The translations under genes and the position numbers were made by a program. A stretch of 25,000 nucleotides of DNA from assembly GCA_963575745.1 (NCBI GenBank), contig CAUYUJ010008554.1, positions 1 through 25,000 of the forward strand. Direction: 5' to 3'. The notes under the pieces were generated by a model. It worked only from the letters and a program-made list of their open reading frames with translations. It was not told where the DNA came from and searched no databases. This DNA comes from Prorocentrum cordatum. Lineage: Eukaryota > Sar > Dinophyceae > Prorocentrales > Prorocentraceae. How positions within the stretch are numbered: position 1 is the first letter of the stretch; every line of letters begins with the position of its first letter. This document shows, piece by piece, positions 16,328 to 24,880 of this stretch.

Positions 16328-17034
16328 CGGAGGAGGCGGAAGAGGAGGGAGGAGGGAGGACGGAGGACGGAGGACGGAGGACGGAGGAGGGAGGACGGAG
16401 GACGAAGGACGGAGGACGGAGGACGAGGAGGAGGAGGAGGAGGAGCAGGAGGAGGAGGGAGGAGGAGGAGGAGGAGGAGGGGGGGGGGCTAGGAGGGAAG
16501 GAGGCAGGAAGGAGGCAAGAGGAGGAGGAGGGGAGGAGGAGGAGGAGGAAGTGGAGGAGGAGGCAAGAGGGAGGAAACACGAGGGAAGGAGGGAAGGCGG
16601 CAAGAGTCGGAGGAGGAGGAGGAGGAGGAGGAGGAGAAGAAGGAGGAGGAGGAGAGGAGGAGGAGAAGAAGGAAGAAGGAGGAGGAGGAAAGAGGGGGGG
16701 AGGGAGGAGGAGGGGAGGGAGGAGGGAGGAGGGAGGAGGGGGGAGGAGGGAGGAGGGAGGAGGTTTCTTTTGAAGTGCAGGGGAGGAGAGGGAGGTTGAG
16801 AGGGAGAGGAGGGAGGAGGAGGAGGAGGAGGAGGAGGAGGAGGAGGAGGAGGAGGTGAGGAGGAGGGGAGGAGGAGGAGGAGGAGGAGGAGGAGGGGAGA
16901 GGAGAGAGGAGAGGAGGAGGAGGAGGAGGAGGAGGAGGAGGAGGAGGAGGAGGAGCAGGAAGAGGAGGAGGAGGAGGAGGAGGAGGAGGAAAGGGGAGGA
17001 GGGAGGGGAAAGATGGCGAGGAGGAGGAGGAGGC
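16328..17034. repeat. Polypurine tract of about 700 bases, mainly GGA
   Basis: Nearly uninterrupted A/G on the plus strand. Sub-blocks are GGACGGAGGACGGAGG (about 16356-16430), (GGA)n (16428-16490), GGAGGAAGGAGGCAAG-type (to 16760) and long pure (GGA)n runs at 16814-16850 and 16915-16990. A short non-purine break, GGTTTCTTTTGAAGTGCAGG, lies near 16761. Very long open frames on both strands across this region are repeat translations. Such a tract could form triplex DNA. Confidence 0.93.
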
Positions 17035-17342
17035 TGCAATTCACCCGCCCGTCCCAAGCTTCCTCTGCATGATTCCCTACAAGTATGCCAGCTCAATGCG
17101 GGAAGCTTCCCCGTGACAGACGGGTTCCTCATGAGCCTGGTCTTCTGACCAGGGCACAATTTTGAACATTAAGCGTTCTTTAGTAGGTTCGCGGCAAGAT
17201 ATGTTAAGTCACGTGTTCAGGCACTGCAAAGAAATGCCCAGGGGGAGCCACATGTCGGAGAAGAACCGCCAACCATCCTCATAACATGTTACCTATACGA
17301 CCACCCTGCGGGTGATAAGGAGGTGAGGGGGGAGGGGGAACC
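17035..17342. other. Unique DNA with two small palindromes, no gene
   Basis: Non-repetitive, moderately AT-rich sequence. GGGAAGCTTCCC (17100-17111) is a perfect palindrome, and CCTGGTC/GACCAGG (17136-17153) forms a seven-base stem with a TTCT loop. No coding region is recognised. Confidence 0.5.
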
Positions 17343-17577
17343 AACGTCTCACTCAATCGATCTCGCTATCGATCTCACAATCGATCTCACATTCGATCTC
17401 ACTATCGATTTCACTATCGATCTAGCTATCGATCTCACTATCGATCTCACAATCGATCTCACAATCGATCTCACATTCGGTCTCACATTCGGTCTCACTG
17501 TCGATCTCACTATCGATCTCACAATCGATCTCACATTCGGTCTCACTATCGATATCAACATCGATTTCAAAATCGAC
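17343..17577. repeat. 12-bp minisatellite (ATCGATCTCACT)
   Basis: About twenty units of ATCGATCTCACT with variants ACAATCG, ACATTCG and a GGTCTCACATTCG sub-block. The period of 12 keeps frames open (repeating Ile-Asp-Leu-Thr on plus). Every unit carries the ATCGAT palindrome unless mutated. Confidence 0.95.
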
Positions 17578-17763
17578 GTCATCATCATCATCATCATCAT
17601 CATCAGCATCATCATCATCAACATCATCATCATCATCATCAGCAGCATCATCATCATCATCATCATCATCATCATAATCATCGCCATCATCAACATCCAC
17701 ATCATCACCATCATCATCACCATCATCACCATCATCATCACCATAATCATCCACATCATCATC
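17578..17763. repeat. (ATC)n trinucleotide repeat
   Basis: TCATCATCA runs with AGC, AAC, CAC and ATA variant triplets. It starts exactly where the 12-bp array ends and is followed directly by the 97-bp array, so three arrays abut. Confidence 0.95.
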
Positions 17764-18067
17764 GGGACACCGACGGGACACCGACGGGACACCGGCGGGA
17801 CACCGGCGGGACACCGCGCGCCGCCGGCCGCCCGGAAGAGACACATTTGGTCCGGCCGCGCCTCAGCCACAGGGACACCGACGGGACACCAGCGGGACAT
17901 CGGCGGGACACCGCGCGCCACCGGCCGCCCGGAAGAGACACATTTGGTCCGGCCGCGCCTCAGCCACAGGGACACCGACGGGACACCAGCGGGACACCGG
18001 CGGGACACCGCGCGCCACCGGCCGCCCGGACGAGACACATTTGGTCCGGCCGCGCCTCAGCCACAGG
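17764..18067. repeat. 97-bp tandem repeat with nested GGGACACCG units
   Basis: ACACATTTGGTCCGGCCGCG occurs at 17841, 17938 and 18035, a spacing of 97. Each copy is preceded by several GGGACACCGRC subunits of 10-11 bases and CGCGCGCC.CCGGCCGCCC, and followed by CCTCAGCCACAGG. The copies are very similar, with only a few substitutions (for example GGAAGAGAC or GGACGAGAC). Confidence 0.95.
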
Positions 18068-18502
18068 AGACTTTCCTCTCGCCCGCCCACGCAGCTTCGC
18101 CTCGCCCGCGCGCACGGCACGCACGAACACGAAACCGAAATCGATTTCCCGGTAGGGGGGCTCTCCGTTCCACTTCGATCTCACCCCCTCACCTCCGACG
18201 CAGTCTGAAAGTTCTGGGCACTGAATCTGACGAAGTTCCAGGCAAGAGCCCAGCTTTGGCAAGGAGCCACCCTCCACGAGTGTAATGTCTATAGCATGTT
18301 CCATGTCTGCCCACTAACTGAGGAGTTCTCGAACAGATCCCCATGCTGTAAAGGTACCGCCCTCCATCCGTGTGGGGCGACTGATGCCAGTTTTGATGGT
18401 TGGAGATGTCCAGTTTCAAGATCAGAACCTGTGGGGGGATCCAAAGCGGCACGCCCGGCCCGACACATGCGGTGCGACGAGGAGGAGTGACGTAAGTAAA
18501 AG
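18068..18502. other. Unique DNA, no supported gene
   Basis: Non-repetitive sequence with overlapping frames on both strands (for example a 107-codon minus frame at 18189-18512). None shows a recognisable domain. A GTAAGT word at 18492-18497 fits a splice donor, but no exon with support lies upstream. Confidence 0.5.
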
Positions 18503-18657
18503 GAAGAGGCATAGAGGAGGAGGAGGAGGAGGAGGAGGAGGAGAAGGAGGAGGAGGAGAAGAGGGAGGAGGAGGAGGAGGAGGAGGAGGCAGGGGAGAGA
18601 GGAGAGACCAGGAAAGGAGGGAAGGAGGCAAGAGGAGGGGGGAGGAGGGAGAAGATC
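18503..18657. repeat. (GGA)n purine tract
   Basis: GGA/GAG triplets with AAGG and GAGACC interruptions. About 120 bases further on, a CCT tract with the opposite purine strand begins, so the pair could form a large imperfect hairpin. Confidence 0.9.
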
Positions 18658-18773
18658 GGGGCGCAGGGCGGGTTGCCTTCGTCGCCCTTCCCACCTCACG
18701 GGTTGTCGCCCTCCGATCCCTCGTCGTCCTATCCATCCCGTTCCCTCGTAACCGTCGTCGTCGTTGTCGTAGC

Positions 18774-18890
18774 CCTCCTCCTCCTCCTTCCGCCTCTGGG
18801 ACTCGCCGCGGCTGAACTCGTCGCCCTCCTTATCCTCCTCTTCCATTTCCTCCGCCTCCATCTCCTCCTCCTCGGATCGGATCGGATCGG
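18774..18890. repeat. Degenerate (CCT)n tract ending in (GGATC)n
   Basis: CCTCCTCCTCCTTCCGCC, then CTCCTTATCCTCCTCTTCC and CCGCCTCCATCTCC, ending in CGGATCGGATCGGATCGG at 18871-18888. Confidence 0.8.
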
Positions 18891-19117
18891 ACTTCAGGCC
18901 TGTCTTCAACGGGGCCTATTCAAGGACGAGCAGGACGCGGCGGGCCTGGAGGGCCCAGCTCGGAGTGATGACAGAGATGCACAGCAACCTCTCACACCAC
19001 TGCAATTAAACTTCTTACTGCCAAGAGAGTGGCATCAAACATCCCATCATATTAGTTCATGTTCAGACGCACATAAGTGGAACTGGTAGAACATGTTTGA
19101 GATTGAGTACGGCTGCA

Positions 19118-20134
19118 ATTCACAAGACACCCACCAATGCCATTTGTGGATCATGCTTGAGAGAATGAGTCTGATCGTAGCACTGAAAGATATAGCTATC
19201 AAGCCAAACCACTTGCAATATCATCACGTCGTCATCATCAGCAATGACTTCCACTATGTCGACTGGATACTGCTGAGTTGGAATGACCTGATCATCCTTG
19301 TTGTCGGTGGGCACCTGTTCAGACTTCTTCTATAAGTCGTTCTTCTTCACCCAGGGCGTCCTGGCCTGCGGAGGCGGTCGAACAGGAGGTGGTGGCATTG
19401 GTGGCATCGGTCCGCAACCGGTGTCCCACATCCCATCATTGTGGTTGCTTGCTGAGCTTGAGACACTTGCATTTGATACTGTCGGTGGTGGCTTTTTTAG
19501 CCATGCGTTGTTCTGAATGATATGTTATGTTACCTCCCTGTCTCGATCGCGTAGTACAACGTGTTTGTTTCGTCATCGTTGTCAACATATTCAGCTTATG
19601 TGTGAGTCTGGGCATTAGGATACAGTTCCAAGAACTTACTAGGCTTGATCTTTTCCTTGGCTCGCACTTCACATTCGCATGTCGGTGGTGCGAGGTACGC
19701 GAAGTGCCCACAGTGTGACGTGAGTTGGCATCATCGCCGTTGAATAGTTTTGGGAAATGCATCCGCATCCTGAGATAGCAGTCATCCCAAGCTTTGCAAT
19801 CATCTAATGTGTACATAATGTGCTCATGATCGTCGTTTACCAGAAATACCCACTCCCTGAGTACAAGGCGAATCACAGTCTGCGCCTCCTGGAATTTCAT
19901 CTTTGAGTTGTAGTTTTGCGTTGATGCTGTGCATGTGCTGGAGATGCTGCTGCGCCTCTGTGATCAAGTTCCTGTAGTCTTTGATCTCACCATATGCGCT
20001 GTGCATTACAGTCTCAAGTGTCTGGGCCACTTCATATCCACTGGGAGCTTGATCTGGTACTGGGTAATCATCATGTCTCCCATCATCTTGAGTCATGTCC
20101 TCCTGCTCCACCTCATCCTCCCCCACCTCACCCA
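19118..20134 (-). pseudogene. Decayed protein-coding region of unknown family
   Basis: Protein-like sequence continues on the minus strand through three frames in succession. From 20134 an acidic segment (MGEVGEDEVEQEDMTQDDG) leads to a probable coiled coil (YGEIKDYRNLITEAQQHL). Near 19900 the sense shifts to a second frame (QTVIRLVLREWVFLVNDD, then LDDCKAWDDCYLRM). Near 19715 it shifts to a third with Cys/His (CGHFAYLAPPTCECE, KPSKFLELYPNAQTHT, DNDDETNTLYYAIETG) that is crossed by three in-frame TAA codons. Below about 19420 another shift leads to a Pro-rich stretch, a TAG and then PVDIVEVIADDDDVMI, ending in TGA at about 19120. Base composition is more balanced than in the neighbours. I do not recognise the family. 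A decayed gene or transposon product is the simplest reading. Introns could explain the frame changes but not the in-frame stops. Confidence 0.4.
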
Positions 20135-20462
20135 TAGTCCTCCTCGATGGGGGAGGGGAGGGGGGGCGGGGGAGGGGAGGTAGGGAAGGGGGAGCGCAAG
20201 CTGGGTGCACCCCTACCCTTCCCCCCTCGCATGTCATCGTCAAACGGGGAGCATTGCATCGTTTCATTTTCATTTGATTCAAGACCTCCCCCAATCCATT
20301 TCCACTGTGTTGGACCCCCTCTGTTCGCAGAGCCGGGTGTCAGGGAGGTCCTTAAACCCCATGGTCTTTCCACACACCAAGCTTTACGCACGCATAGCAA
20401 AGCGCGGCACGCGAGAGCCACCCCTGTGGGGACACACAGCCTACGCGGAAGCACGGGGCGGT
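20135..20462. other. G-rich stretch and unique DNA, no gene
   Basis: GGGGGAGGGGAGGGGGGGCG and related G-rich sequence (20148-20192) is followed by unique sequence. Short overlapping frames show no recognisable domain. Confidence 0.5.
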
Positions 20463-20915
20463 CAGCGCCGCGGCGAGAGCGCCGTTCCGTTGGACAGAAG
20501 TTCTATGGCAATCATTGTTGCACACGCTGCCCAGGTGCTCGCAGGGTACGGGCAGCGCTGCGGCGAGAGCACCAGCCGATTGGAGATCGACCGAAATACA
20601 GCTTCATTGGAGATCGACTGAAATATAGAATGTTGGCAAACCCCTGCAAAGGGGTCATCGTTTTCACTGATGCAAAAGTGCGACCACCACTGCCACCTCT
20701 GGGGCGGCAGCGTCGATCCGTTGCACGGAGGCCCTCCAGTGAACGTAAAGCACGGTAAACGCACCAGCGCGAGCACCGCATTCCAGAGGCCGCAAATTTT
20801 TTGATTGCGCGCAAGAGTACAACCATCGTTGCCACCGCTGCGGCGACAGCGTCGTCCCGTTGGGCAGAGGCTTTCTTTAGATGCTGAAGGTTGGCAAGCG
20901 CACCAGCGAGAGCAC
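20463..20915. repeat. Degenerate GC-rich repeat and 27-bp duplication
   Basis: CAGCGCCGCGGCGAGAGCG (20463) recurs as CAGCGCTGCGGCGAGAGCA (about 20553). A longer segment, TGCAAAAGTGCGACCACC onward (20671-20780), is repeated near 20810-20915 (CGCAAGAGTACAACCATCG onward, then CCGTTGGGCAGAGG and CACCAGCGAGAGCAC). ATTGGAGATCGACCGAAATA and ATTGGAGATCGACTGAAATA form a 27-base tandem pair at about 20578-20631. A minus-strand frame of about 300 codons spans the region, but it mostly translates these repeats and a downstream CCT tract. Confidence 0.6.
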
Positions 20916-21038
20916 TACTCTTCAAAGACAGGCAAACATCGAGGGTTAGACATAAAAGTGTTATCTTACGTTCGGACCAAGAGCAGATCGAACGGCAACT
21001 CGGACAGTGTACGAGGCAGCTCCAGCACCACACCAGGG

Positions 21039-21062
21039 TATATATATATATATATAAAAAAA
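21039..21062. repeat. (TA)n run followed by A tract
   Basis: GTATATATATATATATATAA followed by an A run. It resembles a TATA element but lies in repeat-rich DNA with no supported gene downstream, and dinoflagellate promoters generally lack TATA boxes. Confidence 0.85.
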
Positions 21063-21221
21063 AGAGTCGTACCCGTATGATGGAGTTGCGAAGAGGAGGG
21101 CCAGAGCGGAGGGGCGGCGAAGGAGCGAGACAGATGGGGGGCACGACGGGGAGCGACCAAGCGGGCTGCAAGGGAAGAGAGGCGGGGGTCGTGCCCCGAC
21201 CGTGCGCATCACTTTGAAACA

Positions 21222-21279
21222 GCATAGAAGGACACGGGCCTAGCGCGGCCGCATAGAAGGATACGGGCCTAGCGGGGCC
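21222..21279. repeat. 29-bp tandem duplication
   Basis: GCATAGAAGGACACGGGCCT at 21222 is repeated at 21251 as GCATAGAAGGATACGGGCCT, each followed by AGCGCGGCC or AGCGGGGCC. The copies are nearly identical and directly adjacent. Confidence 0.93.
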
Positions 21280-21342
21280 GCGCCAGCGCAGAGCGCTCGC
21301 ACGCGTTGCATGGCGACGCCGGCCCCCTCGGCGCCGCCCAGA

Positions 21343-21397
21343 CCACCTCCTCCTCCTCCTCCTCCTCCTCCTCCTCCTCCTCCTCCTCCTCCTCCTA
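21343..21397. repeat. (CCT)n microsatellite
   Basis: A pure CCT run of about 18 units between GC-rich unique sequence. Confidence 0.97.
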
Positions 21398-21846
21398 ACG
21401 ACGCGGGCACCCCGAACCATCTCCTGGCGTCGTGGTGGAGCCCCATTGGCGCGCGCCCAAAAGGCAGCTCTCCGCGAAGGGGGGGGCCAGACTCACCCGA
21501 AGCAAGCACTGCTCCGGCTGAGAGGGAGAAGGAGACAGCGGCCACGCGGTTGTTGATGAGCCACCGAGCCACTATGTCGTCAATGGCCCTGGACTGCGCA
21601 GTGCCTGTGAGCGGCACCAAAACATCTTCGCGCCTCGTTTGCCTCCCACCCCCCGCTCGGGGTGCTGCGACTCCGCGCTGCACGAGCCTTCTCCCCTTCC
21701 TCCCCTCCTGGGCGGGGGGCGTTCGGGCGAACGGGGGTGCGCGCAGGCGCGCGCGCGCGCAGATGCCCTCGCACGCACACGGTTGTGCCGCTCATTCGCA
21801 CGGGCGCGCGTGCCCGCGCCATCGTCGGTGCGCGCGGCGCCGCCCC
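21398..21846. other. GC-rich DNA with an alternating GC run, no supported gene
   Basis: The segment contains an alternating purine-pyrimidine stretch, GCGCGCAGGCGCGCGCGCGC (about 21739-21760), a candidate for Z-DNA. Frames of 147 and 213 codons cross it on the two strands but owe their length to composition and flanking CCT tracts. Confidence 0.5.
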
Positions 21847-21937
21847 CTCCTCCTCCTCCTCCTCCTCCTCCTCCTCCTCCTCCTCCTCCTCCTCCTCCTC
21901 CTCCTCCTCCTCCTCCTCCTCCTCCTCCTCCTCCTCC
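21847..21937. repeat. Pure (CCT)n microsatellite of about 30 units
   Basis: An uninterrupted CCT run of about 91 bases, the longest pure triplet run of this type in the window. It lies just beyond the downstream (3') side of the minus-strand retroelement remnants that begin near 22084. Confidence 0.97.
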
Positions 21938-22083
21938 CCCTCGCTCGATAAGGGTCCAAGAGAGGATCGAAACCCATGCGTTAAAGATGAGAGAAAGGCG
22001 AAGGCAGTACCAAATACATGCACATGCACAGGGGGGGAGAGAGAGCGTTAGGTCACTGCGGTCCTGGATTTAAGCGAAACCGC

Positions 22084-22660
22084 CTAGGTGAGCACTCTCC
22101 CCGCAACGCCCAGCGCCGCGGCAGTGAGTCTGCGATGATAATCTCTCGACGGGCAAATATGGCCAACGCCATGGTGACATCTGCCCGCATAGATACCAGG
22201 TGTGAAAGCAGAGAGATTGAGATGAACCGACGCAACAACGAAGGTGGGGAGGAGATGTGGGGAGCCAAATTTGCACATATCAAACAAACAAGCTCGCAGC
22301 TGCTCAGACTCCAACAGGTCGCGGAAGAGCTGCACCTTGGCTATGCTGGCTTGATCCTCCCTGCGGTCATGAGGAAAAGAACAATAACGGCACATCATAC
22401 TTCAAACACAGAGTGATGAGTTGAAGGCTTTTCTGGAAGGTGAGATTGTCCCCGCCAACCTCGTCGAAGTACTTGGTCTGGATAAAGGGAGAGCCCCAAG
22501 GAAAGCAGGAGGACCGCCAACAGGCACCTTCAGACTGCCTCCAAGAAATCAGCGGAGGTTCCAAGAGCAAAGCAGAGACCTTAGAACATCTCACAAGAGA
22601 CACCACCTCCTCGAACTCCTCAGCACCACAATATTGGAACCTGTTCTGGTAGCATGTCAA
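22084..22660 (-). pseudogene. Broken retroelement-associated domain, dinoflagellate type
   Basis: Frame one (22660-22367) contains LLLEPP near 22570-22553 and ends KYDVPLLFFSS before a stop. The sense continues in the next frame with EDQASIAKVQLFRDLLE, then DMCKFGSPHLLPTF (CKFGSPHL at 22275-22252), CHHGVGH and SRDYHRRLTAAALG. I remember a recurrent domain in dinoflagellate retroelement-like proteins with the order LLLEPPCTTFS, an ENP-type motif, CxFGSPHLK, CxGxH and a final Tyr/Ala-rich helix; this region follows that order. Its enzymatic role is unknown to me. The break lies at about 22361-22381, where 19 extra bases separate LLF from EDQ. On the coding strand, the sequence before it (TTGTTCTTTTCCTC..CCGCAG|G) would also suit a 3' splice site, so an intron cannot be excluded. 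The LINE fragment upstream on the same strand may belong to the same element. Confidence 0.5.
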
Positions 22661-23142
22661 ATCCTAAGTCTCTTCACCACGGAACGGAGAAAGAAAGCCT
22701 TGGCCCCAGGATTGTCAGTAGCAACATCATGGCCACATAATGGTAACAATCAGCGCACGAGCTACTATGTGAGATGCCTTGACGAACGGGGGGGGGAAGA
22801 GGTAGGCTCCAAGTCAACCGCAGGTAGATCAGGCACAACCGTAACGGCCCCCAGCATGCGGGGGCGAAAGTGCGGTCCAATCACCTTAACAGCTGGGAAA
22901 TTTGCATGACAGTCACCTTTTTGCCAGCCTTCCTGCACTATCTGGCAAGCGTCTGCCTGTCAAGTTTGGCTCCCTGTACGTAGCTCATCTTCACACGGCC
23001 TCAAGGGGGACGCAGCCCAAGCAGCTCGACACGGACCCGACCTCCTGACATGCTTGGTGAGTCTGCTGCCATCCCAGAATTCCCAAAGGCAAATAGGACC
23101 GCAGGGGCCACTAACTAAGTTTCCAGGGGCATCAGGGCAAGG
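22661..23142. other. DNA between the two retroelement remnants
   Basis: On the minus strand a short piece near 22750-22900 reads protein-like (RPRMLGAVTVVPDLPAVDLE), followed by in-frame stops; it may be the decayed upstream part of the domain at 22084-22660. The competing plus-strand frame (22421-22909) has no recognisable motif and is regarded as antisense. Confidence 0.35.
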
Positions 23143-24240
23143 CTAGGTCTTGGCCAAATGAATTTTCGTCCGGCGAGCGGACTTGGCAACCTGACCACAT
23201 TCATAGCAGAAGAACCCAACCTGGGGAGGCGGGGTAGGCGCAGCCTGAGCCAAGACATCAGAGTGAGAAGGCCCTGCGGCGAAAAGACATGGCTGTAAAT
23301 TAAGGCCAACAGTGCTAGCACAGAGCCTAAAAGACCGAAGCCGTATATCCATTGCAGAATAGACCTTTCGCCCCTCCTTAGTAGCAGTAACAGCCCTGGA
23401 GATGAGGGAAAGACATGCATTGCGATCTTCACTGGCGAGGCGTACGAGGGAAATAGAATCCAAACCGTAGCCAGAAGTATCATAATCAAGAAACCCCCTC
23501 AACCAAACAAAGTCCTTCTCAATCTGGGCAGTCCATCCTCTTCCGACGTTTAAATCCAAAAGTGATTCTAACAGGGGCGAGCCCCTTATGCTAATGCGCG
23601 GAATAAGTCTGAGCCTCGCAACCGCCGCGACATAAGAGAGCGGTAGTCGCCCCACGCTCTCCAACACCTCTAGGCGAGAAACTTGAGACTCTGCACAATT
23701 TGAGATACCCAAGTTGAGAGCCCTACGATAAATACTTCGGTCGCCAGCTTCCGCCTTGTTATGCAGCCTGTCATTTAGTGGATCCCATGCGCCGACGGCG
23801 AAAAGAAACCTTGAACCAGCATGCGCCTCACAATATCGAGTTTCATGCACCGCGGAAAGACACGGATTGCTGGCGACAGTTCTCTTAAGCGGCCGCAAGG
23901 CAGTTCTCGTTGATTTCAGTATTTCAGGGATCTCCGCAGCGATGCGCCCAGTATCTGTAACAATGGATCAAGTCAATGTATGATATTCGGAGGTTGACAT
24001 GTCAAACCCATGGGTGGGATTGTGCAACGCAGAGCCTCCCGGCTTGAAGAAAAAATTGGCTGGCTTTTTAGCACCCACTCCTCTGAAAGCCATGGTGGCG
24101 GCGGGCTTACTGAAGTTGATCGAGAAGCCATGGGCCGCCGTGTGAATATGATTGATGTCGCCCATGCGCAACAAGAATTCTGGTAGGTCATTGGCCGTAC
24201 CAGCTGCAAGTACTGGTAAATCGTCCACAGCGGAGGTTGC
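23143..24240 (-). pseudogene. 5'-truncated non-LTR retrotransposon reverse transcriptase remnant
   Basis: The reading frame begins inside a GGA microsatellite and gives SAVDDLPVL (24231-24205), which fits the catalytic [YF]xDD box of reverse transcriptase. GFSINFSKP follows, matching the next conserved block (G-x-x-[IV]-N-x-x-K), as in LINE-type elements. After an in-frame TGA at 23970-23968 the same frame continues with TDTGRIAAEIPEILKS, a stretch of thumb and connection type (YRRALNLGISN, LEVLESVGRLPLSYVAAVAR), and finally a Cys/His motif CYECG..KIHLAKT ending at a TAG. The last zinc-finger His expected after HLAKT is replaced by the stop. The fingers and first palm motifs are missing, being cut off by the microsatellite. 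The order and spacing support a non-LTR element; one stop and the truncation make it inactive. Confidence 0.72.
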
Positions 24241-24548
24241 TCCTCCTCCTCCTCCTCCTCCTCCCTCGCCCCTCCTCCCTCCCTCCTCCATGCTCCCCCC
24301 CCCTCCTCCTACTCCTCCGCCTCCTCCTTCTCCTCCTCCCTCCTCCCTCGTCCCTCTTCCTCCCTCCTCCCCCCTTCCTCCCGCCTACTTCCCCCTTCCC
24401 TCCTCCATCCCTCCTGACTCCTCCCGCCTCCTCCTTCTCCTCCTCCTCCTCTTCCTCATCCGTTTCCTCCTCCACCTCCCCCCCTCCCTCCCCCCTCCCA
24501 CCTCCTCCTCCTCCTCCTCCGCTTTCTCCTCCTCTTCATCTTCCTCCT
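24239..24548. repeat. (CCT)n polypyrimidine tract truncating the retroelement
   Basis: CTCCTCCTCC at the left edge directly follows the retroelement frame. The tract continues with CTCCCTCGTCCC, CTTCCTCCC and CCCCCC variants to TCTTCATCTTCCTCCTCC. It is pyrimidine-rich throughout with few purines. Confidence 0.93.
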
Positions 24549-24680
24549 CCTACTACTATTACTACTACTCCTGCTACTCCCACTACAACAAGAACTACTA
24601 CTACCACTACTACCACTACTACCACTATTATTACTACTACTACTACTACTATTACTACTACTACTACTACTATTACTACT

Positions 24681-24752
<72 letters not shown>

Positions 24753-24819
24753 ACTACTACTACTACTCCTACTACCACTACCACAACAACAACTACTACT
24801 AATAATATTACTAATACTA

Positions 24820-24880
<61 letters not shown>

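Noticed and set aside
14861-17159. Very long minus-strand open frames of more than 700 codons
   Set aside because: They translate GGA/CCT and AGAAG repeats into Ser, Pro, Leu or Glu runs in several frames at once; only the short GC-rich core was kept as a doubtful ORF.
18488-18500. Splice donor GTAAGT
   Set aside because: No supported exon precedes it, and a purine microsatellite follows immediately.
21039-21062. TATA-box promoter
   Set aside because: It is a simple (TA)n run with no supported gene nearby.
20512-21420. Minus-strand gene of about 300 codons
   Set aside because: The frame begins in a CCT microsatellite read as poly-Arg and then follows degenerate GC-rich repeats; no domain is recognisable.
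22018-22909. Plus-strand genes of 132 and 162 codons
   Set aside because: They lie antisense to the minus-strand retroelement domain, which has the recognisable motif order; the plus frames show none.
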